A DNA stretch of 6,381 nt from Planctomycetaceae bacterium (lineage in GTDB: Bacteria > Planctomycetota > Planctomycetia > Pirellulales > Thermoguttaceae), in contig JAIRYX010000313.1 of assembly GCA_031267635.1 (NCBI GenBank), positions 1 to 6,381 of the forward strand, written 5' to 3'. Positions 1 to 5,877 of the stretch are shown here, one piece after another. Each line of letters opens with the position of its first letter. Positions within the stretch are counted from its first letter, which is position 1. Position numbers and translations under genes: made by a program. The notes beneath the pieces are model-generated. The model did no database searches. It saw only the letters and a program-made list of their open reading frames with translations, and was not told the DNA's origin.

Positions 1-123
1 CCGACTATTATTCTTGCTCCCTACGGTCAAGGTAAAGTCGTACTTTCAGGAGTCCATATTGAAACTGTCCCGGAATTGGAAAACTCATTCAGAAAAATCA
101 TTTATGGCTTGAAAGCAAAATAG
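1..123 (+). CDS. C-terminal end of a possible glutamine amidotransferase-like (BPL_N type) protein, 5' truncated
   Basis: Frame 1 is open from the window edge to a TAG at 121-123 and gives the last 40 residues of a protein. The segment LAPYGQGKVVLSGVHIE resembles the end of class I glutamine-amidotransferase-like folds (BPL_N and related families), where a Tyr-Gly-x-Gly-(K/R)-Val-Val-Leu-x-Gly strand-turn is followed by a His-x-Glu. In true amidotransferases the His and Glu of such a segment belong to the catalytic triad; here they would be the H and E of VHIE. The nucleophile region lies outside the window, so activity cannot be judged. The gene points right and converges with the leftward gene ending at 278. 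Coding status is fairly likely; the family assignment is recalled from motif similarity only. Confidence 0.5.
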   Translation, partial: PTIILAPYGQGKVVLSGVHIETVPELENSFRKIIYGLKAK

Positions 124-168
124 AAATGCGGGAATGATGCGATTCCCTATAAAAGGGCTTCCATTCTG

Positions 169-187
169 ATCAACGTTTTTTGATTTT
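169..187 (+). terminator. weak candidate terminator after the first gene
   Basis: ATCAA (169-173) pairs with TTGAT (180-184) across a six-base T-rich loop and is followed by TTT. A second small hairpin, GGGAAT/ATTCCC (130-135 with 142-147), starts seven bases after the stop codon. Both stems are short. The larger inverted repeat at 188-230 may do the actual terminating between the two converging genes. Confidence 0.2.
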
Positions 188-232
188 GGGGACTCTGTTT
201 CAGGAATTTCATCTTGTCCCAGAAGTCCCCAG
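184..232 (-). repeat. short palindromic repeat, copy 1 (REP-like)
   Basis: A 7-bp perfect inverted repeat, GGGGACT (188-194) and AGTCCCC (224-230), bounds a 43-bp element. Read on the minus strand it begins CTGGGGACTTCTGGG and then continues into a TGAAATTC and a TGAAA block. The same order of blocks occurs on the plus strand at 3365-3398, with the first 15 bases identical. The element sits between the convergent gene ends at 123 and 278, a typical place for REP-like or bidirectional terminator hairpins. Function is inferred. Confidence 0.6.
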
Positions 233-277
233 ATCTCAATTGTCTTTTTTGTCGTTCTTTTTCCGATGCATTCTCTT

Positions 278-2185
278 TCATTCTCCCCGAATCAAACTGA
301 AAATCGCACGGTCGGCGTCTTCTGGAAGAATCAAATGATTGTTGACGACGTTTCCTTCTTTGTTGATAAGAATGAAAAACGGCGGCATATTGATTCCGGC
401 ATACACGGCAGGACGGCTTTCCTGTCCGCCTTCCTCGAAAATTTGAGGCCACTTAATGTCATATTTCTTAACATAAGCCGCCATCTCTTCTTGCGAGTTG
501 TCCAAATTGATTCCGATAATCGACAATCCGTCGCGTTCATAAAGCGAAAGGATTTTTTTCATCGCCGCCGCTTGTGCGCCGTCAATATCCGACCACGACG
601 CCCAGAAATAAAGTAAAATAATTTTTCCTTTATATTGGTTTATGTCCACTGCCGAACCGGTCGTCGAATGTCCTTGAAATGGGAACAGAAACGGTTTACC
701 ATTGGAATCAATACGCCGCATAACCCCCGCCGCTTTTTCCGCGATCCGCGAGCTTGGATAGTTTTTGATAAGCGTTTGCGCCGCTTCTCTGGCTTTTTCC
801 AATTGCGCCGACATCTCATATTCGCTGACTAAATTGAGTTGAACCATCGCGGCTGTTTGCGTATTGCTGAAATCTTTGACAAGCTGTTCCAAGTCGCCGA
901 CGTATTTCGTATAAGAATCCGCCGGAGCGTTTCCTAAACTTTGTGAATGATGATATGCGGCTTCAATCGCGCGGAATTGCATATATGCCGCCACTTCAGG
1001 ATTATTCCCTTCTTTCAGCGTTTTGCTCATGCTTATCATTTTTTCAATTCCCGGATAACTATCCACCGTTACCGCCGTGTACATAAAATCCGCTAAGTCA
1101 TGCAACCATTTATCGCGGTTTTCCGTATCTTTGTGTTTGGTGAAAAAGAGATAAGCGGTTTTAATCCGCAACTCGGCAATCTTGTTATAAATTTCAGTAC
1201 GCTGTTCTTTGGATGTGGATTTAATAGACTCTTCCAAACTTTCAATCTGGCGGCTCATCTCTTCGATTTCTATATCCTGTTGTAAACCGGACATTTCATT
1301 CGTTCCACCGGTAAAAATCGAAGTAATCGCATCCGCCGAATAGAGCCGAGGCGCATCAACCACTTTCCACGCATCGCCGATTTTGACAAGCGAACCAAGC
1401 TGAATTTGCGTACTGGCGTCGCCGTCATTGATCAGAGCGTAGGTATTATAATAAACGTTCAGCTCACGGTTGTTTCCAACAGGAATCGCCGCCGGACGTA
1501 ATGCCCAAAACTGTCCCCATTGCGCGTTTTCGGAAACGGGAATACTTTGTAACGATTGCTGAAAACCTTGCCGGATACTTTCGGCTTTCGCGTTCAATTT
1601 CTGAGTCAGCTCGCCGCCTGCTTGCAACGCTTTCACGTCGTCGGCGCTGATTGCAAGCCGCGCAAATCGATTCCAATCGCGTGTTGTCAACGCTATCGTC
1701 ACTTCTTCGGAAACTTCTTCCGGTGAAATGACTTTCCAGTAATCAATAACGCCGTCTTTGTTTGCATCCACTCCCCAACGCGTTCCGGCAGAATTAAACC
1801 AACGCATTTGATCGGAGGTTTTATCTTTGTCGGTATCAATATCCCGATAAACTTCCACGCCGTCTTTGAAAAATCCCCATTGATCCAATTGACCGTCACC
1901 GTCCGTATCGAAAAGCGTTCGGATTGTTTGTCCCGACGCATTTTTCAAAACGTAACCCCGCGAACCATCCTGAACCAGATTGGCATAAGGAATTTCCTGT
2001 TCGCTCAACGTGTCAACATCTAATCCTTTTTGGCTCGGAGCAAAAAGCGCCTGCTTAATTTGATTGATTTCCGCTTCTGATTTTCCTTGTGCCATCACCA
2101 AAGAACCGGACACGAACATTGTTGTGCCGGCGCACAAAGAGGTAATCCAAGTTTTTTTAACTTTTGAAAATGTGAACTTTTTCAT
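278..2185 (-). CDS. secreted thioredoxin-fold (TlpA/redoxin-like) protein lacking catalytic cysteines, with Ca-binding-type repeats
   Basis: The predicted protein has 635 residues. Residues 1-33 look like a signal peptide (MKKFTFSKVKK, a hydrophobic stretch, then SLVMAQ). Three acidic loops follow: DTDGDGQLD (93-101), DIDTDKDKTSD (115-125) and DANKDGVID (140-148). They resemble the calcium-binding loops of thrombospondin type 3 or EF-hand repeats. Residues about 299-324 look coiled-coil, and about 329-494 is helical and TPR-like. Residues about 496-635 form a TlpA/AhpC-type thioredoxin fold, with the strand KIILLYFWASW and a cis-Pro loop MPPFFILINKEG. The usual WCxxC is WSDI here, and the only cysteine (residue 18) lies in the signal peptide, so a thiol-disulfide role is excluded for the mature protein. 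A scaffold or binding role outside the cytoplasm is inferred. The frame extends upstream to ATG 2230 (or TTG 2233), but the start at 2185 gives a standard signal peptide. It is probably co-transcribed with the lipoprotein gene 78 bases upstream. Confidence 0.85.
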   Translation of the reverse strand: MKKFTFSKVKKTWITSLCAGTTMFVSGSLVMAQGKSEAEINQIKQALFAPSQKGLDVDTLSEQEIPYANLVQDGSRGYVLKNASGQTIRTLFDTDGDGQLDQWGFFKDGVEVYRDIDTDKDKTSDQMRWFNSAGTRWGVDANKDGVIDYWKVISPEEVSEEVTIALTTRDWNRFARLAISADDVKALQAGGELTQKLNAKAESIRQGFQQSLQSIPVSENAQWGQFWALRPAAIPVGNNRELNVYYNTYALINDGDASTQIQLGSLVKIGDAWKVVDAPRLYSADAITSIFTGGTNEMSGLQQDIEIEEMSRQIESLEESIKSTSKEQRTEIYNKIAELRIKTAYLFFTKHKDTENRDKWLHDLADFMYTAVTVDSYPGIEKMISMSKTLKEGNNPEVAAYMQFRAIEAAYHHSQSLGNAPADSYTKYVGDLEQLVKDFSNTQTAAMVQLNLVSEYEMSAQLEKAREAAQTLIKNYPSSRIAEKAAGVMRRIDSNGKPFLFPFQGHSTTGSAVDINQYKGKIILLYFWASWSDIDGAQAAAMKKILSLYERDGLSIIGINLDNSQEEMAAYVKKYDIKWPQIFEEGGQESRPAVYAGINMPPFFILINKEGNVVNNHLILPEDADRAIFSLIRGE

Positions 2186-2263
2186 ACTTTGTTTCTTTCG
2201 GCTAACCCTTCCTTCATTAAAATTTATCATCAAGAGATTTTTTGCCCGGCGGTGGAATGTTCG

Positions 2264-3136
2264 TTATTTGGCATGAATCACTTTGCTATTTGCGGGAATT
2301 TGCGCTGGCTGAATGACTTTACTTGTTGTTCCGAACAGCTCCGGTTGTCCGCCGGAAACTTGTCGAACCGAATTAACGGTCTGATTAACCGCAATTCTCT
2401 GCGGCGTCTTTTGTTGTTCAGGAATTTGCAAAATGACCGGTTGCGACGCTTGCGCTGATGTCACCACGACTTGCGTCATCGGATTCAACATTGTTCCTTG
2501 CGAACCTCGCGAAATTAACGGCTGTTGCATTTGCGGTTGCGCGCGAACAATCACAATTTTTTGCGGCATCGCTTGAGCCATTGGCTGCGGTAAAGTTTGT
2601 ACTGCCTGCGAAGGTACCGGAGTTTGCGCCGCGAATCCGCTTTGACACGATTTACAATCGCCGGAGTTTGCAGAAAACGGAGCCGCAACAGGCGAAGCAA
2701 ATGCGGGTTGCGGCGAGGCGTAACCGTAGGAAGTGTCGCACATTCCCGACTGACAGCCGCCGACGTATCCGGCTAAACCGCCAAATTCATCGCAAGAACG
2801 ACAAATATCCGGCGGATAATTCATGTAATCGCCGACATATTTTTCACACGCACAACCGCAATCTGTAGAAAACAGCCGATGCAAACGTGCAAACGGACGA
2901 AATCCGAACGAGCCGCCGGCATAGCAGGAATTACACGGATCGCACGAACCGCAATCTTCGCCGGAGTAAAACTGACCGGCGTAAGGACTGACGTAACGTG
3001 TTGCACATCCGCCGGTTGCGCATGGAGAATATACCGACGCCGTCGGAACTCCGCAAACTCCATAGCCGCATGTTGTGCATCCAGTGATTAAAGATGCAAC
3101 AGCGAGAAGTGTTCCAAAAAGAAGCCATCGCTTCAT
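2264..3136 (-). CDS. cysteine-rich lipoprotein, planctomycete type, unknown function
   Basis: The 290-residue protein starts MKRWLLFGTLLAVASLITGC, a lipoprotein signal peptide with lipobox I-T-G-C, so Cys20 should be lipid-anchored. There are 18 cysteines, all within residues 20-164: a CxxCxxCxxC run at 62-71, CxCxC at 93-97, and CxxC at 112-115 and 161-164. The segment around 92-120 (DCGCACEKYVGDYMNYPPD, then CRSC) resembles a Cys-rich motif recalled from uncharacterised planctomycete proteins. Residues 165-290 contain no cysteine, are rich in Gln, Pro, Val and Ala, and look like a low-complexity tail. The start is supported by an AAAGGTG six bases upstream. The protein probably sits in the periplasm or on a membrane face. 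The cysteines could bind metal or form disulfides; nothing in the sequence decides which. It leads a likely two-gene unit with the thioredoxin-fold gene. Confidence 0.85.
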   Translation of the reverse strand: MKRWLLFGTLLAVASLITGCTTCGYGVCGVPTASVYSPCATGGCATRYVSPYAGQFYSGEDCGSCDPCNSCYAGGSFGFRPFARLHRLFSTDCGCACEKYVGDYMNYPPDICRSCDEFGGLAGYVGGCQSGMCDTSYGYASPQPAFASPVAAPFSANSGDCKSCQSGFAAQTPVPSQAVQTLPQPMAQAMPQKIVIVRAQPQMQQPLISRGSQGTMLNPMTQVVVTSAQASQPVILQIPEQQKTPQRIAVNQTVNSVRQVSGGQPELFGTTSKVIQPAQIPANSKVIHAK

Positions 3137-3142
3137 AGTTCA

Positions 3143-3149
3143 CACCTTT
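3143..3149 (-). promoter_or_regulatory. ribosome binding site of the lipoprotein gene
   Basis: On the minus strand AAAGGTG lies six bases upstream of the ATG at 3136, good spacing for a Shine-Dalgarno. It is the only clear one in the window and supports that start codon. Confidence 0.55.
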
Positions 3150-3237
3150 TTTCTTTAATATTTGTGTTTTGAAATGTCTCTCAAGATAAGCAGACGAAAG
3201 AAAATGTGATAATTTTACGGATTATTTCACCTTCTCT

Positions 3238-3266
3238 TTATTACGTCATCGTCAAAATATAATCAA
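3238..3266 (-). promoter_or_regulatory. candidate sigma70-type promoter of the lipoprotein/thioredoxin-fold unit
   Basis: Read on the minus strand, TTGATT (3266-3261) and TAATAA (3243-3238) are separated by exactly 17 bases. This would put the transcription start near 3231 and give a leader of roughly 95 bases before the ATG at 3136. The surrounding 3150-3300 is AT-rich, so chance matches are easy; treat as a candidate. Confidence 0.3.
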
Positions 3267-3364
3267 AACATTCGTTAAAATCAGGATAATTCATTTCGTT
3301 TAACAAGAATCTTTGGTATTGAGAACGAAAATAGAAAAAATCGAAGAAAAAAGGACAAAAGGAA

Positions 3365-3444
3365 CTGGGGACTTCTGGGGTAGAGTGAAATTCTTGAAAA
3401 GAAGAAAAAAATTTTTAGGAATTTTACCCTGTCCCCAAAGTCCC
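3365..3444 (+). repeat. palindromic repeat, copy 2 (REP/MITE-like hairpin, possible terminator of pyrD)
   Basis: The left arm 3367-3393 (GGGGACTTCTGGGG, then TAGAGTGAAATTC) is matched in inverted orientation by the right arm 3419-3444 (GAATTTTACCCTG, then TCCCCAAAGTCCC), with a few mismatches. A loop of about 25 bases, purine-rich on the left, lies between them. The left arm shares its first 15 bases with the minus strand of the 184-232 element. The hairpin lies about 45 bases beyond the pyrD stop and upstream of the next gene's candidate promoter, so it could end pyrD transcripts. The rest of the gap 3137-3487 shows only the candidate promoter and AT-rich sequence. Confidence 0.65.
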
Positions 3445-3487
3445 TTTTGAATGAAAACGGAAGCTCGAGCGGGAAGAAGATACATCA

Positions 3488-4408
3488 TCACGTTTTCAAC
3501 GTTCCCACCAACTCATTCACGTCGTCAATTCCGTTTTCTTCCAAGATTTGCGGCAGTTGTTCGATGATTTGCAGGGCGACGGTTGGGTTATAAAAATTGG
3601 CGGTTCCCACCTGCACCGCCGACGCTCCGACAACGAGAAATTCGAGCAAATCCTCTGCCGACGCAATTCCGCCGATTCCGATTATCGGAATCTTCACGCC
3701 GTTTTTGCGAAATGCTTGGTAAATCTGATACACGCAGCGCAAGGCAATCGGTTTGATTGCCGGACCGCTCAAGCCACCGACAACATTTGCCAATCGCGGT
3801 TTGCGATTTCGCCAATCCACCGACATGCCGAGACATGTGTTGATTGCCGACACCGCATCCGCGCCGCCTCGCGCCGCCGCCGCCGCCACTTCCGCAATTT
3901 TCGTAACGTTGGGCGTGAGTTTGACTATCAAGAAATGATCCGTAACGCTTCGCATTCTTCGCACGATTTTTTCGCATAACGCCGGATCTGTTCCAAAGTC
4001 CGTGCCGCCGGAAACATTCGGGCAGGAAACGTTTAGCTCAATCGCCGCAATTCCCGAAATCCCTCGCAGTTTTTCGCCAAACAAATCGCATTCTTCCACC
4101 GACTTGACGGCAATGCTGATGATAATAGGCGAACCGTATTGTATCAAATCGGAGAGTTTTTCGATCAAAAAGCGGTCGATTCCGTCGTTATCCAACCCGA
4201 TAGCGTTGAGCAAACCGGCGGTTGTTTCGACTGTACGCGGCGTTTTGTTTCCTTCGCGGGGAGTCATCGTTACAGTTTTAGGAATAATCGCTCCCAAACG
4301 CGACAAATCAAACATTGCCGCCATTTCTCGCGCATACCCAAACGTCCCCGACGCAACCATCACAGGATTTTGCAGCGTTAATTTACCAAGCTGAACTTTG
4401 AGATTCAT
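3488..4408 (-). CDS. pyrD: dihydroorotate dehydrogenase, class 1B catalytic subunit
   Basis: The 306-residue protein matches class 1B dihydroorotate dehydrogenase over its full length. The enzyme oxidises dihydroorotate to orotate with FMN, the fourth step of pyrimidine synthesis, in the cytoplasm. Visible motifs are SGTFGYAREM (20-29), K44 in the IIPKTVT segment, and ELNVSCPNV (124-132). C129 there is the catalytic base typical of class 1; Ser would suggest class 2. Also visible are KLTPNV (163-168), NTCLGMSVD (190-198), ANVVGGLSGPAIKP (207-220), GIGG (244-247) and AVQVGTANFYNP (264-275) for FMN phosphate binding. Class 1B enzymes usually pair with the iron-sulfur flavoprotein PyrK to use NAD; no pyrK lies in this window. 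The usual SIAG reads SIAV here (residue 101). There is no strong Shine-Dalgarno, but the N-terminus aligns well with the family. The upstream neighbour is an ACT-domain gene 117 bases away. Confidence 0.95.
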   Translation of the reverse strand: MNLKVQLGKLTLQNPVMVASGTFGYAREMAAMFDLSRLGAIIPKTVTMTPREGNKTPRTVETTAGLLNAIGLDNDGIDRFLIEKLSDLIQYGSPIIISIAVKSVEECDLFGEKLRGISGIAAIELNVSCPNVSGGTDFGTDPALCEKIVRRMRSVTDHFLIVKLTPNVTKIAEVAAAAARGGADAVSAINTCLGMSVDWRNRKPRLANVVGGLSGPAIKPIALRCVYQIYQAFRKNGVKIPIIGIGGIASAEDLLEFLVVGASAVQVGTANFYNPTVALQIIEQLPQILEENGIDDVNELVGTLKT

Positions 4409-4436
4409 AAGAGAAATGAAACACGCGAATTTTTAC

Positions 4437-4496
4437 ATCAACAGATTTTACAAATGAACGTAGCATTTGAAACTTCATTGATACAGACCTGTTGAT
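4437..4496 (-). promoter_or_regulatory. foldable leader upstream of pyrD
   Basis: The 117-base gap between the ACT gene and pyrD holds nested inverted repeats: ATCAACAG (4437-4444) with CTGTTGAT (4489-4496), and inside them CAAATG (4451-4456) with CATTTG (4464-4469), loop of seven. An alternative pairing, AATGAA (4453-4458) with TTCATT (4474-4479), overlaps the inner stem, so the two cannot form together. This could be an attenuator-like leader, a weak terminator of the ACT gene, or chance in AT-rich sequence. Confidence 0.25.
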
Positions 4497-4525
4497 AGAA
4501 TTTGGAATATGATGTTCGATTTGAG

Positions 4526-5086
4526 TCAATGATACAACCGAATATCGTTGGTGGCGACAAATATATTGTTGTGTTGCAGACGAATCGTATAATTTCGTTC
4601 TTGAGCAATCGCTTCCAAATCATCTTGCAACACGGCAATCGAATGGCGGTTTGGAATCCGCACCTGCGCCACCAACGTAAACTCATCGCCTTCGCATCGG
4701 CTGTAAAAATCAAGAATGTTGATTTCCTGATCGGCAAGATATCGACTGAAATCGTGAACAACGCCTTTGGTATCTTTTCCGAAAGCGGTGATAACAAACG
4801 TGTCGGCGTCTTGCGGTTCCGTTTGAGAAGGAATCGTATCCCGCGCGGCAACCGCCACGACTTTATACGCCTCGCCGAGCGACCGATGCGACCGAATATG
4901 CAAGGCAAGATCATCGGCGTTCCATTGTTCCGGCAACGTAACGACCAGAATGAATGTAAAATAGCCGTCCAGCACCGTCTGGCTGCATGATTCGATGTTG
5001 GCGTCGAGTTCATACAATGCCGTACTCACGCCGGCAATAATCCCCGGATGGTCGGTCGTTACCACATTTAATACGTAACTTGACAT
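4526..5086 (-). CDS. two-ACT-domain regulatory protein, GcvR-like
   Basis: The 186-residue protein consists of two ACT domains in tandem, about residues 4-80 and 96-172. Each opens with a family-type strand-loop-helix: YVLNVVTTDHPGIIAGVS (4-21) and FVITAFGKDTKGVVHDFS (97-114). In each, the Gly of the loop sits where ACT domains contact a small ligand, usually an amino acid. The arrangement and length fit the glycine cleavage repressor-like (GcvR) family. The C-terminus (NNIFVATNDI) resembles endings recalled from planctomycete members. There is no DNA-binding domain, so any regulation would be through partner proteins or a ligand. The gene lies upstream of pyrD on the same strand; shared transcription is possible but not shown. 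No good Shine-Dalgarno precedes the ATG. Target and ligand are unknown. Confidence 0.85.
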   Translation of the reverse strand: MSSYVLNVVTTDHPGIIAGVSTALYELDANIESCSQTVLDGYFTFILVVTLPEQWNADDLALHIRSHRSLGEAYKVVAVAARDTIPSQTEPQDADTFVITAFGKDTKGVVHDFSRYLADQEINILDFYSRCEGDEFTLVAQVRIPNRHSIAVLQDDLEAIAQERNYTIRLQHNNIFVATNDIRLYH

Positions 5087-5355
5087 AGGAAAGAAATCAA
5101 AAGCTCAAAGTGAATTGGCGTTGTTCCGTGGAAGTTCAGCAAAATTCTACTTTATCTTGTTATTACTTGGATTTTTTATCGTCTCGCACGACGCGAAAAA
5201 CGTAGAGGTTTTTCATTGGCTCTTTGCAAACATCCGCGACTTTATGAGAGACCAACGTACAGCATATAATAAAGCGTATAGCATAAATGATTCGGATGAT
5301 TTGTCAAGATTTGACGAGATTGACGCAAGGCGGAGCGATGCGCGGTAAATGCAGA
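5087..5355. other. non-coding stretch upstream of the ACT gene
   Basis: No gene with family resemblance, no RNA gene and no convincing promoter pair was seen here on either strand. It must contain the promoter of the leftward ACT gene, since that gene's ATG is at 5086 and no leftward gene lies immediately beyond. The open frames here are short and unrecognisable. Confidence 0.5.
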
Positions 5356-5562
5356 CAAAATTTCCAAAAGCGCGTTCTCCAAATCTTTTGAGAGCAACCA
5401 AAAGGAAATTTTGGAACTCTGGAGACTTCCGGGACGGGGCAATCTGCCGAAGAATTTGCTCAAAAATTCAAACAGCGAATCCTCCAAATCCCTTGAGAGC
5501 AACCCAAAGGAGCTTTTGGGGCTTTAGGGACTTCCGAGACGGGGCAATCTGCCGAAGAATTT
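5356..5562. repeat. two tandem 105-bp repeat units
   Basis: Unit 1 is 5356-5460 and unit 2 is 5461-5562 (102 bases before interruption). They align without gaps, with about 17 mismatches in 102 positions, and the last third is almost identical (GACGGGGCAATCTGCCGAAG in both). Each unit contains a GACTTCCG block related to the GGGGACTTCTGGG core of the repeats at 184-232 and 3365-3444. Open frames through the units lack start codons or break between units, so they look non-coding. Confidence 0.8.
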
Positions 5563-5877
5563 ACTAACGATTCAGTTGATTTTAAGCATTTTTGCCACGA
5601 AACGAGCCGCTGTTTGTGTTGCAAACCTCATTTGCACCTAATTTTCTTAGCAAAACAACCTCAGTAGCCAAAACGATTCTTTAAAAATAACCTCATTACC
5701 TCATTGTTTCTGTTTGAATGAGGTAATGAGGTTCGTTTTTTGGAGGATTCATGGGGCTACTGAGGTTGTTTTGTTAGGAAAATGAGGTGGAAATGAGGTT
5801 GAAAAATACGCAATACGCATTCCTCCTATCGAAATGATCCCCAATGACTTACATTCTATTGACTAGTGACAGAATTT
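5563..5877. mobile_element. probable small non-autonomous insertion (about 308 bp plus 7-bp target duplication)
   Basis: The 105-bp array is interrupted after 5562. The heptamer AGAATTT ending at 5562 (5556-5562) recurs at 5871-5877. After the second copy the sequence continues with GCT and then CAAAAATTC, exactly as unit 1 does at 5458. Removing 5563-5877 makes unit 2 exactly 105 bp and joins it cleanly to unit 3 at 5881. This is the signature of an insertion with a 7-bp direct target duplication. The inserted DNA has no transposase and only poor terminal similarity (ACTA near both ends). It carries a large central palindrome. It is MITE-like by inference. Confidence 0.5.
5622..5801. repeat. 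nested ~180-bp imperfect palindrome built of CCTCATT/AATGAGG motifs
   Basis: The left outer arm 5622-5669 pairs with the right outer arm 5755-5801, matching at about 43 of 48 positions. The innermost 14 bases (AACCTCAGTAGCC and its neighbour) match perfectly. Inside, AACCTCATTACCTCATT (5689-5705) and AATGAGGTAATGAGGTT (5717-5733) form a perfect 17-bp stem with an 11-base loop. The connecting segments 5670-5688 and 5734-5754 also pair partly, so the whole could fold into one long hairpin. It is central in the putative insertion. No tRNA, rRNA or known ncRNA is recognisable. Confidence 0.85.

Noticed and set aside
2186..2233. Upstream start (ATG 2230 or TTG 2233) for the thioredoxin-fold gene
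   Set aside because: It would add 15-16 mostly charged residues before a normal signal peptide, and no Shine-Dalgarno precedes it. The start at 2185 is preferred but not proven.
3300..3491. Minus-strand open frame of 63 codons overlapping the end of pyrD
   Set aside because: It is largely translated from the hairpin repeat at 3365-3444 and AT-rich spacer, with no family resemblance.
4438..5013. 191-codon minus-strand frame overlapping the ACT gene
   Set aside because: It is an out-of-frame shadow; the other frame gives a clear two-ACT-domain protein.
5242..5502. Minus-strand 86-codon frame (FEFLSKFFGRLPRPGSL-like)
   Set aside because: It is built from the 105-bp repeat and shares its tail with the 5863-6381 minus frame only because both cross that repeat; no independent coding signal.
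5324..5527. Plus-strand frame through the 105-bp units reading SFESNQKEILELWRLPGRGNLP and a similar second copy
   Set aside because: It has no ATG start and unit 2 is broken by a TAG, so it is probably a by-product of the repeat.
5806..5819. ATACGCA direct repeat
   Set aside because: Two 7-mers alone are too short to interpret.
5859..5877. Terminal inverted repeats of the putative insertion
   Set aside because: Only ACTA and a loose 11-of-15 match are shared between the two ends, which is too weak to call.
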